Origin: Amphibalanus amphitrite | Lineage: Eukaryota > Arthropoda > Thecostraca > Balanomorpha > Balanidae | Length of the DNA stretch: 64,000 nucleotides | Direction of reading: 5' to 3' | Assembly (NCBI RefSeq): GCF_019059575.1 | Contig: NW_024881998.1 | Span: 424,962 to 488,961 of the forward strand | Shown: positions 11,110-49,717 of the stretch, piece by piece | How positions within the stretch are numbered: the stretch's first letter is position 1 | How the letters are laid out: each line of letters begins with the position of its first letter | Translations under genes and position numbers: made by a program | The notes under the pieces: model-generated | The model's input: the letters and a program-made list of their open reading frames with translations, nothing else | Databases searched by the model: none | What the model was told of the DNA's origin: nothing

Positions 11110-12988
11110 TTTTGGTGGTATTTTGAGGGGTAGGCGTGCTTTTTATCCTTTGCTTTTCCACGCGTATCTTTATTATTGTGTTACACACTTGCTTATCATT
11201 ACAGCTATGATTAGCAGCAAGGCCATCATTAGTTGCAGTGCCTTGGTTGCAGTCAATTTCTATTCAATTCATTCATTTGATTTTAAACTGCTTCTCTGTA
11301 TGAATATAATTTTAGCAGCATTTCCGTTTCCTTAATTTTGTCTCATTGAACGTTTTTCCACCGCTGTAATAATGTGAACTGCAGGGACCACTCCACTCCA
11401 ACTCTAGTTTGTTGTGCATCAGATCATTGATTCCTGGGCAATCCGTGTCAAATTTTCTTGTAAATCTTGGTGCGCAAACCTTTGTCTGCTAGGCTGGGCT
11501 AGGTTTAGGGGATGCTTCTGTTTGTTGTGTATCATAACCCATGCCCTGTGGCCTGTTGAGCTATTGGCGGACTGGTTTATATAGCCTTGGACTGTACCAC
11601 CCACTGGGCTGGGGGGGGGGGGGGGCGTTTTGGCCCCCTAAGAACATGGAGAGCTACCCACTGTTGACAGGCTGTGCCACTGCCACGCGGTAAAGACGCC
11701 ATGATTTATTTTTCTTGTTCTGGCCTCGTGAGCGTTAACTAGTCGCCTGAGGAATAAAGGTGAAAAGAGATACAGAGTGACCGAGGACGGAGGAAGCGCA
11801 ACAGTAACGGGGCACAACACATACCAACCGATTTTGAAAGCTCAAACAGTATTTGATAATGCCACGGCACTAGGTACCTTGTTAACAATTTTCATTGGCC
11901 TAGGTGCAACCGATGATGATGATGTCTCAGGGCAGGTCCAAACTCCAAAGTCACATTTTTGACTATTTACGGGCATTCTAAGGAAAGCATTATAACATTG
12001 ACTAAAAGGCATGTTATCCAAAATCATTGATAGAGCATCGGCTGCCTCATACATAAGCTGTTTAAAGAAGTCACTGATACCAGGTCAGGTCACAGAGGTC
12101 AGGCCACTAATGCCTTGTCACATTACAAACCCATCTAAACTAGGGTCATGTGAATGCTATTTATAATGCATGTCTTGTAGCCAATTTTACATTTCACATT
12201 CAATGGAGTGGGTTAGACGACCATTGGGGCTGGTTTAGGTTATGTTTTACTGGAGGTCAGGTCAAGGTCAGGAAAAAAAGAAAAGGTCAAATTTCGAAGT
12301 TGATATTTTTGTATAGAAAGGATATCTATTTGATGCAGCTAATCACGGGAATCCAATGGTGGTGTTTATTTTACTCTACATACTTGGTCTAGAACGGCAA
12401 AAAAAAAATTGAGGTTGAAAATTTAACATAAATTTTTAGCTTTTTACCACGGTCGTTGCCGCGTTGATATGAGCACAGTGTACGAGATTCTGAGGCAAGG
12501 AGGTTGACAGAAAGGCAGAGAAGTTCCCCGCGGCGGCAGCAATCAACACCTGAGGCCCAGCTGAGGAGGCTGTCGCAATCCGGTGCCGTCTCCCGAGTGC
12601 GCCGAAATGTCGACCCCGCCTCCCGTAGTCGCCGCACGTAGCTCGTATTGCCAGTTTGCGCGCAGTGTTGGGTGCCGTTTGCACATCTCGGTTGCTCACA
12701 CAAGGCTGGGCTGATTGTGCTCAAAGCTGGCACATCGCAAGGGGCTGCTTAGCAGGGTCCCTTGCATTTGTTGCGCAAGTGAGCTGGATGTACCACTCCG
12801 TGGTTATACATTTACAGAGCTCACTCTCGCGCTCGCTCGTTTCTCACATCCCAAAAGACGTCTTATCCGATCGATTGTGTTTTTCTGTTGTTGTGGTATA
12901 TGGAGCCTAGTGGAGAGGCTCTTGAATTCAACAGTGCTTGACTTAACCATGATTTTTTCTGTTCTAGCTTCTTCTGTAAATAATTAAA
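11110..12988. other. intergenic/5' region of the zinc-finger gene
   Basis: Mostly AT-rich, without a supported gene. It contains a run of 14-15 G near 11608-11625, a fragment of the GAGCGAGC-ended repeat (12703-12870), and a possible 3' splice site TTCTGTTCTAG at about 12967, which suggests a 5' UTR exon just before the ATG at 12989. Confidence 0.4.
12703..12870 (+). repeat. fragment of the GAGCGAGC-ended repeat family
   Basis: GGCTGATTGTGCTCAAAGCTGGCACATCGC followed later by CTCTCGCGCTCGCTCG and CCCAAAAGACGTCTTAT matches, with divergence, the right half of the repeat at 15800-16465 (GGCCGATTGTGCTCAAATTTGG, CTCTCGCTCGCTCCG, CCCAAAAAGGCGTTAT). Confidence 0.6.
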
Positions 12989-40250
<27,262 letters not shown>

Positions 40251-41072
40251 GCGAGGCAGGGGCGCAGAGACGGCGGCTGGGTGAAGTGTCAGCACGAGAG
40301 GGAATGAAGGGGGAGTGTGGTCAGTGGTGATAAATGCCAAATTGAGTGAAGTAGCGTTGAAGTAGTGGTGATGCTAAGGACTTGTGATTTTTCGAGATAA
40401 GTGATCTAATGTGTATGCAAGCATGGCGGTCGTGTGCTTCTACCAATGGAGGTGGCAGCATGAATCTCAACGGCTGTGATACGATTTGCGGGGAGCGTTT
40501 CATGACTCGTGTGTTGATGTTGCGATAATTGATTGGTGTAAATATGAAACCGAAGCCGTAGCCAATGTTGGTTCCGCTGCTCTTCAACTTATATCTCGTT
40601 TCGTTAGGCGCTTCGGTTTGTAATCAAGCTGCAGTAGTTGCGTCCGCGGTCCGACCCTGGATTATTTAAATTTCTAAACCGTCCGGGCAGGGTCTTCCCA
40701 TATTGTTCTTTTGCTTTACAAAGACTCTGAGATCTCCATTTTGATTGCACGGTTAATAATAATTTGCTAGAATGCTAGTGCTGTCTTTAGTATTTTTACA
40801 CGAGAAGAAGTGCAATCTACAACAGCTCGCACCAAAATGGCATTTTTCCGCAAATTTTCCTCAATCACGATACGTATGTTTTAGGGCCGTGATCACGATG
40901 TTGTAAAGTCCATGCTGTCTTCTTGTCCGGTTCTGCTTTACACCGCTCAGTGTTGACCGTTCCCAATTTGCCAAGTCGTGACCTAAATCAAGCTCATTCT
41001 TTTCGAAAACTCCAATCTTCCTCGATTTCAACAATCTACCAAAGACTCAGCCATCTCATCACCCGAGGCGCC
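40251..41072. other. zinc-finger 3' UTR and intergenic spacer
   Basis: No coding frame is supported. The stretch must hold the end of the zinc-finger transcript and the promoter or 5' UTR of the next gene. I see no clear AATAAA. Confidence 0.35.
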
Positions 41073-41935
41073 ATGTCCAAGAGCTTCGCGTGCCGTCCTC
41101 CGCCGGAGCGGGACGGCATCTGGATGAAGGATCGGTTCTACCCCACACCCCCTGGCGACCACTACCAGTCGACGGCCGGAGCGCTGTTCGCGGACCGCAC
41201 CGACGCCGCGCCTGACCGGCCGCTGCCCAGGAAGTTCGAGCTGATGGAGACTCTACGTTCCGAGCACCTACGCTTCCCGTTCACCATGCACGACAACCGG
41301 TACCAGCACGAGACACTGGGGGAGAGCCTGCGCGGCACGTACCGCAAGGCGCGGCCCTGCTGCATCAACAGGGAACACTCTGAGAGTGAACCAGACGCTT
41401 TCATAGACACGGCCGGCCGGCCGACCAGCAAGCAGCGACTGCAGACCATCGCCAGGTAGGGAGGGACGGGACAGGGTTGAGGGTGGGCCTTCGCGTGGCG
41501 CAGGGGAGACCGGGGCTTAAGACCATCACTAGTTCCACACAGGAGACTGGAAGTGACTGGCAATCTTCCATTGCATCAGAACAGGGTAGCCACTAGCCAG
41601 CAATATTTTCTGGTGCGTATGATGGGGGAGTTCGGAGGGGATGACCTATCGCCTGGCTCGCATGCGTGTAGAGTATACTGCATGTGGTGGGAGTAACTGT
41701 CGTATTATACATTCTGCAATCATTAGTTTGTGACACCTCGTGATACTCCCTCTCCGTCCGCGGTTCCCGCAGGGAGACGTTCCGGGTGCCGGTCGGCGGG
41801 ACGGCCGCGCGTGCACGCCGCTTCCCACACGAGCAGCGGTGTCCGTTCACGGACGGGAGCTGTGAACATCGGCCGGTAGCCCAGAGACGCTGTGAGCCGG
41901 CGAGCACCGGACCGCCGGCCGCCGCCGAGGCCTGA
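41073..41935 (+). CDS. uncharacterised 181-residue protein, two exons
   Basis: Exon 1 (41073-41455, ATG in GGCGCCATGT) and exon 2 (41773-41935, ending TGA) join in phase 2/1 (CCAG|GTAGG, CCCGCAG|GG). The product starts MSKSFACRPPPERDGIWMKD and continues FYPTPPGDHYQSTAG, FELMETLRSEHLRFPFTMHD and YQHETLGESLRGTYRKARP. The second exon reads CPFTDGSCEHRP. It is hydrophilic, without signal peptide or membrane segment, and rich in Arg, Pro, His and Tyr. The short Pro/Tyr/Arg-rich style recalls small ciliary microtubule-inner proteins, but this is only a guess and I recognise no family. An upstream in-frame extension exists (from about 40923); the ATG at 41073 has the better context. It lies 0.8 kb after the zinc-finger gene on the same strand. 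Confidence 0.6.
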
Positions 41936-43355
41936 GAGGCGCCGATGGAGAGGCTAAGGGAGGTTTTCAAAAGGCCAGGCAGATAGTATTTCTTCCTGGT
42001 TGCGACGCCACGGAGAGAATCGGTGCCGAGACTGCAGCACAGCGTCAGTGATAATGCAGCGTGATGACTGATGAGTCAGTTCGCCCGGCCCAGGCTGATA
42101 TTAGACCGGCGTAAGTAGGGTGCAAAACAGTGAAACTGAAGAGAGCCGAACCCAGAACCACAAACTGCTGCACAATATTGACTCAACAGCACCGTACCTA
42201 TGCAGGATCAGCTAGAAGACGAGCCGAGCCTTCAACGAACGAGCAAAGAACGAAATATTTACGTGTGAACGACCGGCACCAAACGCCGGACCCAAAGAGC
42301 TTGAAACCACGATTCGGAATCATCGGACACTTTCAATCAGTCTTTCACTGAACGAGTGACCGAGTAATACCCAACTGTGTGAAGACGGAGCCGGCGGGAA
42401 GCACTGCTGATAGAGCGGTGTCATCTTGATGCGCCATCGAACCTCGTAGAACGGCCATCGACCAAAGAATGTAGTGTTTCTAGATCAGTCAAACACCAGT
42501 TTCAATATAAGCAACAATTCTTTATATATGGAATCTAAATAGTTTTCCTTCAACACTGGGTCAGATGACAGCATAACAGATCGATACATACAGTACATCG
42601 TGCTTTCTCAGACACTACATACATCGCATAAATATACGATGCGTGCATTGCTCTCATGCATACAGTTTGATTTGCTCTTGGTTGCACAAAACACAGTGGC
42701 AAGAGGTCATGACATCAATGCTCTCTTGCTGAACATCATAAAGCAACATTGCAGGATAAACGGAGGTGTCGACGCCAAAACCGTAGCTCGAAAACAAACA
42801 TGACTTACATGGCAGGATAATGACTTACACGACGCACCTCCAGAATAAACATATTTTAACGGTTTCTGTGAAAACAAAAACATCACATAACAATTCATTA
42901 TACAATGCATAGCGTCACACTGGCGGCTTGTACGTAAAGCGCGAAGCGTGAACATATGTAGTCAACGACTCAGCAGCCCTGTGCCTCCTTCGATATGAAC
43001 CCCGGATACCAGGGGAATTATTTGCACACCCAACAGTTGTAGCCTTAGCCGACTGAATACTGCGGCGATAAACACATAGGCGCTGCTTCACCACAGCTGA
43101 TATATAATTATATAGCCATCGACACCATCAACACGGCAGCGCTCAGATCCCGGCCGCAGGTACATTCGCTGACGACTCCGAATCGGCCCTCGTCGATCAC
43201 TCGTTGGTATCCCGCCGACTACTGAGACTGAGCTGCGCCTGTCAGTCAAGCCATTGGTGTCTTGCCGACCACTGAGACTGACGGCGCCCGGGGTTCGCTT
43301 CTTACTGTCCCGCCATTCGCCAACCACTCAGCCCTAGGCCCCCAGCACTCTTCGG
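41936..43355. other. spacer between convergent genes
   Basis: AT-rich sequence between the stops of the 181-residue gene (+) and the BTB-ZF gene (-). No gene is seen. An AATAAA on the plus strand near 42845 could end the plus-strand transcript. Confidence 0.35.
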
Positions 43356-46300
43356 TCACTCGTTGCTGTCGGATCGCTCGTCGTAGTCTGACCCGTCGCC
43401 GTCGGCTCGGTGCGGTGACCCACCGGCCGACAGCGGGCTCTCGCGGCCGGCCAGCGCCGCGTGCTTCTCCAGCAGGTGCCGCCGCAGGTCCAGTCGGTAA
43501 CCGTAACTGAGCGGACAGTGCGAGCACGCGTGCTTCCGCACCGAGTGCACGCGCTGCATGTGGCGAGAGATGTCCCGTTTGCGCATTATCCGGTTACAGA
43601 CGGGACACGGCCGGTGGGTGGACGCTCCGCCCGCTAGGGAGGGGAGGGGAGGGGTACAGGTCACACACGGGACACGGTCTGTGGGTGCCGGGTGGACGCT
43701 CCGCCCGCTGGGGGGGGGGGGGAGGCGAGGGTAAAAATTTGATGTCAAATATTGGTACCTATATTCAATAGTTAAACAGTACAGGAACCAACGATGTTAA
43801 CTATGACTTCGAATGGGTGTTGGACTTTTCCAAGTACACACGAGAAGGCAATCCTCACAAAGCAGGCCCGGCCTGGAAGTGGAACTCACCTGAACCGTCG
43901 TAGCCAAGTAGTTGTGAGGGATCTGAAACGAACAAACACAGCCGTTCATACACATTCTTTTGAAGTCACATTTAAAACATCACAAGCATATAGATTAATA
44001 TTTTGTCCCATCTGCCCCTTTCCCATTACTCAGATGCTGCTGCGTAGAGCTGCCTTCCTTTCTATACTGTTCAATGAGCAGGTCCATTCCACCGCCACCG
44101 GTGGCAGTTTTCGCTGACGGATGGTACCCGTGGATGACCTGTTCCTTCCCCTTATGACTGACTCACTGACTACCCTGATAAATCAGTGTGGGGTTGCCAC
44201 TCCACTCGTCCCCTTCATGGTCCACCGAACAGGTCCAGTCAATCACTTTATGGTGGCCAACTGCTGTGAGGAACTGTCCCCTCCCCCTTTTATGACTCGC
44301 CCAGAAATCTCAGTCCACCAATTTAAGGCGGTCAACCTCAGCCTGTTAGTGACTGTCCCCTATCCCCTTTATGACTCGCCGAGTAGGCTCGGTCCATTAA
44401 ATTTATTGCAGTCAACCTGATCCTGTCATATAACTACCGTTCCCCTCTCCCCTTTATTACTCACCGACTAGGCCCAGTTTATCATTGCTGGTCAGGGTAC
44501 ACTATACAGCTACCCGTCCCATCTACCGCTCCCATAACCCACTCACCGAGCAGGTCCAGTCCGTCAATGGTGGTGAGTTGCTGCGAGGGGCTGCGGCACG
44601 ACTCCAGGCTGGCGGCGCGCTCGGAGCGGTCGGCCCGGTCCGGCGGCTCGCCGCGTTCCTCGCCGCTCGGCTCCCGTTTGACCTCGGCTGACTCCAGGCG
44701 GAGCGGTACGCCGGAGGGTAGACGACAGGCGGCGGCCGCGGCGGCGGAGAGCTCCGGCAGACCCGACTGGCAATACAGAGGGGGAAGGGGGAGGGTCGCA
44801 CACAGGCCCGGACATGGCACAGTGGTGTCTAAGTGAAAAGAGAAGACAGTGCTGAGTGGAACGGCAGCTTGTGTTGTTGTGACAGAGAAATCGGAAAACC
44901 CACACGACTTGCTACATTGACTATTGGATTACCGATGGCATTGACAACATATAAGACACGGAGACTGAAAACTGACGAAGTATAATTCGTCTGATATGTA
45001 AATTTACGCAAAACTAGATTTCGTATTATTCATGCAAGGAAAAACAAAACAACGTCATACAGACCACGCGGCACGCACCAAACACAAAGAAGCACAACGC
45101 TGCCACTCCCCCTCTCCCTCTCCCACCGTCGGTCGTGCGCCGCCCGACCACAGGCCGGCTGCGGTCGGTCGGACGCCGCTCCCCTCTCTCTCCCTCCTCC
45201 CTGCTCTCACCCTGTGGTCGTCGGCGCCGGTGCCGTGTGGCGGCGGAGGCTGGTGCTGCGGCTGGTGGTGTTGGTGCTGCGGCTGGTGTGGGTGGTGATG
45301 CTGCGGCGCTCCCGGGCCCACCGCCGGCTCCACACCGCCGCGACACAGCGGCGGAGGCGGCGGCGTCTCAGCCGCCGTCAACTCCGGTGGCGGTGGCGAC
45401 GGTGCGTCGCCGGGGTCGCGGCGCGACCTCTTGCGCCGCGGAGTGGGCGGGGGCTGGGGCGGCGGCGGCGCGGGCGCGGCCGCCATGCTCAGGTCGGGCG
45501 GCCCCTGCTCGGGCAGCGTGATGACCGCCTGAACTTCCAGCTGCCGGACAGACGATAACAGAAATAAGATACAATTCATATCCAATTAAATTCTATTAAT
45601 ATTATGACCAAATCGTACATACAAAGGACAAACAAAAAGCCATTGCGATCCCGTTCTGGATACATTCCAGCACGAAATCGTTAAGAAATAATAAATCGTT
45701 TAATCGTTAATCGTTATAGTCGTGAAATCGATAAAAACGTCAAAAGGTCTCAGTACGACTAAATATGACGAACTCAGTTGCGTTCGTGCAAGCAAAGCAC
45801 CGCTTCGGTAGATTTCGTTCCGCGCCACTGCTTACTTATTCTCTAACCACAGACAAAAAGTACGGCGGGCCACCTGGCACCTGGAACAAAATTAGACCCA
45901 GAGATTCACCAAAGTGCGCAGCAAGCCGGACGAGAAACGGGACAAACCGCAAACATGGAAGGATGCCGCACGGAACAGGAGTTTCTGAGAGTGATGCATC
46001 CACAGCTCCAGCCAAGCGCCCCGGTGCCAGTCCAGTCTATCTCACGGGATTACATCAGTGGGGTATATCCCCTAGTGCACAGTGACTCTGACTTACCGGC
46101 TGCTGCGTCATCTGTACGGGAATGATGGACTCAGAAGCCAGGCCGCGAATCTTCAGCAGATCTGTGGAAACATACACACACGATCGGACGTCAGCCCCAA
46201 AGTATATGAAATAATTATAGTTGGAACTTGGTCGACAAAGTACTCAAATGAGTGAACCTAGTGCATTGTCAAATCATAGACTTAATTTTGTTAATAAGAA

Positions 46301-47117
46301 TGCATCGAAATCACGCAATGGTATCATACGACCTAATCAAATAAAGATAATTATAGGGCGGATCCCAATATGGCATCGGGACTTGTTGAACCCGATTCCG
46401 GCTCCCGCTGACGGGCCAGTAGCTGCTCGCTGCGGCCGCGCACGTACCTGCCGTCTTGATGAGCTCAGGCAGCAGGTGGTGAGGCACGTTGACCTCGCCG
46501 TGGTAGATGAAGCTGACCAGCCGGTGCACGTGCGCCGCCTGCACCCCGCTCGGCAGAACGATCGTCGGGTGGCTGCATGGGTTTTTCTGCGGAGAGACAA
46601 CAGAGGACGAACTCACTTAAAAAACTGCACACCTTGTAGGTCAGAATGGTCAAATCTGGACAATATTACGATGGTGAGAACTAAAGTGGATGAGAAACTT
46701 CAGCTACAACAATTTACATGATAGCCATCACACCAGTTTTATGCATCGTTTGTTATTACAATTGCGCGAGTTTTCAAGCTTTCAGGAAGGGACGCCACCC
46801 ACTGAAGAGAATGTATCAATGAAATCGCCGCCGGCGCCAACTCACCAGCAGGATCTCCTGGAAGAAGGGGCTGCACGCGGAGAGGACGCACTTGTGCGCG
46901 CTGATGACGGCGTCGTCGCAGGCCAGCGACACGTCCAGAAAATCCTCCCGCTCCAGGAAGCCGGAGAAGGCGTCAGCCAGCGACTCGTGGTAGTTGTTCC
47001 ACCTGAGACAGAACTCTGGCGGCGTGCCCAGGGCGCCCGGGTCTGGGTGGCCCGGCGGCGGCGCCGCGCCCAGCGCCGCGTGCGGGTCCGCGGCCGCCAG
47101 CGTGACGACAGCGGGGA
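43356..47117 (-). CDS. BTB-C2H2 zinc-finger transcription factor (tramtrack/lola type), first exon unresolved
   Basis: Minus-strand exons 47117-46846, 46586-46448, 46161-46097, 45540-45211, 44766-44547, 43922-43890 and 43633-43356 join in phase to about 446 residues. Exon 1 shown holds the BTB domain start, FCLRWNNYHESLADAFSGFL then DDAVISAHKCVLSACSPFF, the arthropod ttk-type signature. The second exon completes it (HRLVSFIYHGEVNVPHHLLPELIKTA). Then come a Pro-rich stretch with PRRKRSRR (likely nuclear signal), a His/Gln/Pro run, a KREPSGEE (sumoylation-like) segment, and the last exon with two C2H2 fingers (CPVC...HMQRVH, CSHC...HLLEKH). Such proteins dimerise by BTB and bind DNA by the finger pair; lola and ttk swap finger exons by alternative splicing. 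The 5' border at 47117 is a weak acceptor; the start codon may be upstream or at 47211. Confidence 0.8.
43668..43710 (-). repeat. partial duplicate of the last BTB-ZF exon start (decoy acceptor)
   Basis: The acceptor and first about 40 bases of the final exon (AG|CGGGCGGAGCGTCC, then CCGTGTCCCG) are repeated about 75 bases upstream after a run of C. Spliced there, the frame reads GGASTRHPQTVSRV and stops. Confidence 0.75.
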
Positions 47118-49717
47118 CTGATGGGACAGTCGGACTACCCAGCTGGGCAGCTGATGGTGCAGTTATCAGCTGATAGGAGCAGTACAGCAGCAGTGCCACT
47201 GTCAGAGCCACAGATTGACAGGACTAGATGTGGCAACTAAGTGAGGATATAGCACTCTGTTGCTGCCTTTGCCCACCTTTTCCTCCTTGGTCCTAGCTGC
47301 AGTTCAGAGACTGTCTCAGCACTGAGCAGAGCTCCTTTCTGATCAACACATCAGCTGAAAGCTCAACTCCACAAGAAAGCCTCCATCACTCTGAAACAAG
47401 CATGAACAAAAAACAATCAAACTCAAGTACATATATTTTATAGCTAGAGGCCATGTATGTAGCAACTAAGCAGCAGGTGACTTGGTCACTGATTTCAACA
47501 TCATAACCCATAAAAATGATGCAAAAGTGGAGGAAAATGCATACCTGTGCATATTATTGCCATATGGTCAATTTTCACAGCAAATATTTAAATTAAAAAA
47601 GTGCACTCCTAGATTAAGTGGTCCAGAACAGAACAGCCACAGAACAGTCAAAGATTTAATAAGCAAAGCTAGTGAGCTTACTTTTCATGCTATCAATACC
47701 CATCCAATAAAACAAGAAATGAATCTTAGCTGACAGCTAAATGCAAATGTCTCCACAAGCTTCAAACATAACACTATATAAAATGAGTAATTTTTGACTG
47801 ACACATGTCACATTCTCCATTTATTTGTTAGGAGTATTTGTATTAGAGGTATGTAACAAACATTTAAACATATCTTCAAAATACTTATAAATACTAAGCC
47901 AAAATACTAAGCCTCCCGTTCCTGTAACTGAATGTAATGTATCCTCAAGGACACAGCTCAGACTGCCGTATTCACTGGATTATTTGCCCACTGGCACCAT
48001 GTGGTGGCACTAGCAGAGCTTGTTATAAATGCTATTTATCAATGCTAGATATCATAGACTGAATATCTACCTCTTAATTTCTCTATTAAGTCCATCTACT
48101 AGGTGCATGCTTATATCTACATATTAATGGCTATCATACGTCATCAGCTGGCCAGCCAGCCGACACAATCCAGATATGACCAAGACCTCACAGTTCAGCC
48201 CTAGCCTACTTCAACCCATCTTAAAAATATCCTAAAAATGCCACTTTTAGGCTTTAGCCCTGGCATACCTATACAAGAAGGCCTGCCTTCTTGATAGTGT
48301 GATTCAGACTTATTATCAATAAAATATTCTCCTAAATGTAAAAAAACACATTCATCACCTCATTCTAATTTTGCAAACAGCAATGGCCAAAAAAGTCTGA
48401 AAAGATCGCCTTTGCAAAGGCGTAAAATCTGAAAATGCAAAAATGACTGATTTTAATATCATACTAAACACCAAACAATAATTTAATATATCTATCGATC
48501 TTCCTCGAGTTAATTTATCACTTGAGTTATCAATAAGTCATCAATAACTGTAAATAATCAGATGATAAACATTTGCGCCACATTCGCCTAATTTATGCAA
48601 CGCTGGCCAATTGAGTGAAAGAACAACGCAAAAACGCATAGAAACAACTCCTGATTTAAAATAATAACCTTAAAGATAGCAATAGACTCAGTCGTCTAAC
48701 AGGTAGACAAGTGAAAGACAAAGAGATCAAAAACTCACACCAAAGACTACCCACGAGCCGAGACGAGATCGCAGTGTTTTTGTTTACGAGTTCCATCGCT
48801 TGATAGCACTAAAATGCTGCAAAATTTCACTTGACAGGGGTATTTTGAGAACCGAGTCATCTCTCATCGTTTAGCAGCAGGGTAATTATATTCCGTTGTT
48901 CTGACGATAAAAATGAATTTGTATTGCATACAATTTCCATTTGCATTGCATTGCATTTTAAATGGTAGTTTTTTTTTTTTTGTTCGCTGCTGCCACAGAC
49001 TTTTCTTCATTGGGCAGCTTTTAGTAAAGTAATATTGGCTATTAGGTATACATTGGTAATTGGTATACATTCACAACCACGCACGTTAGACAATAAAAAT
49101 GACTGTCCTCAACAAAAACAGCATTTATTCGAGCATAGATAACAGTACTGTTATCTATGATTCGAGAAATCCCTTCTCTTGAGAACTCTCATGCATATTG
49201 AGTGAAAGTCACCTAAAACAGAACACTCTGAATGCGCATAACCAATATTTTCCGAAAAATGATAACAAATGACATGAACACATCTGCACCTTCTGTCGTC
49301 AAAGCATCACATTCGACGGTAAGCGCACGTCATTTACACTATGCTAACCCTTTCGAAATTCGAAAAGCTAAGCCTTCCATAACTAAAAGCTTAAGAAAAC
49401 ACTGCAAAAAGTAACCTTTTCAAGCACACAAAATACATTTCATTGCATACCCCACCATTTTATGACAAGGCCCTCCCAAATCCCCATATCACATAGCAGA
49501 GGCAAGGTGCTGTGATCACGACCAAATACCCAATCTGAAAACGATACACGCTGGCAAAATCAGCTTTAGTACCGGATACTTCGAATTTATGACGCACGCC
49601 ATAAAAGGGCTCGCCTTATCACCTTGGGCTCGCCATCCTGCCCGGTTAGGCGCACCCCGAAATATCTTTCAATTTTACAAAGCACGCTACTTCACTGCAC
49701 CGGTCACCGAAGACTCA
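47118..49717. other. AT-rich region between BTB-ZF and RCCD1-like genes
   Basis: No supported coding sequence. It should hold the unresolved 5' exon(s) and promoter of the BTB-ZF gene and the 3' UTR of the RCCD1-like gene, whose minus strand has AATAAA at 49134-49139. A T11 run lies near 48969. Short open frames here are not convincing. Confidence 0.35.

Noticed and set aside
47118-47211. ATG at 47211 as the BTB-ZF start (MALTVALLLYCSYQL...)
   Set aside because: It would give a hydrophobic N-terminus like a signal peptide, odd for a nuclear BTB factor. An upstream exon is more likely, though this is not settled.
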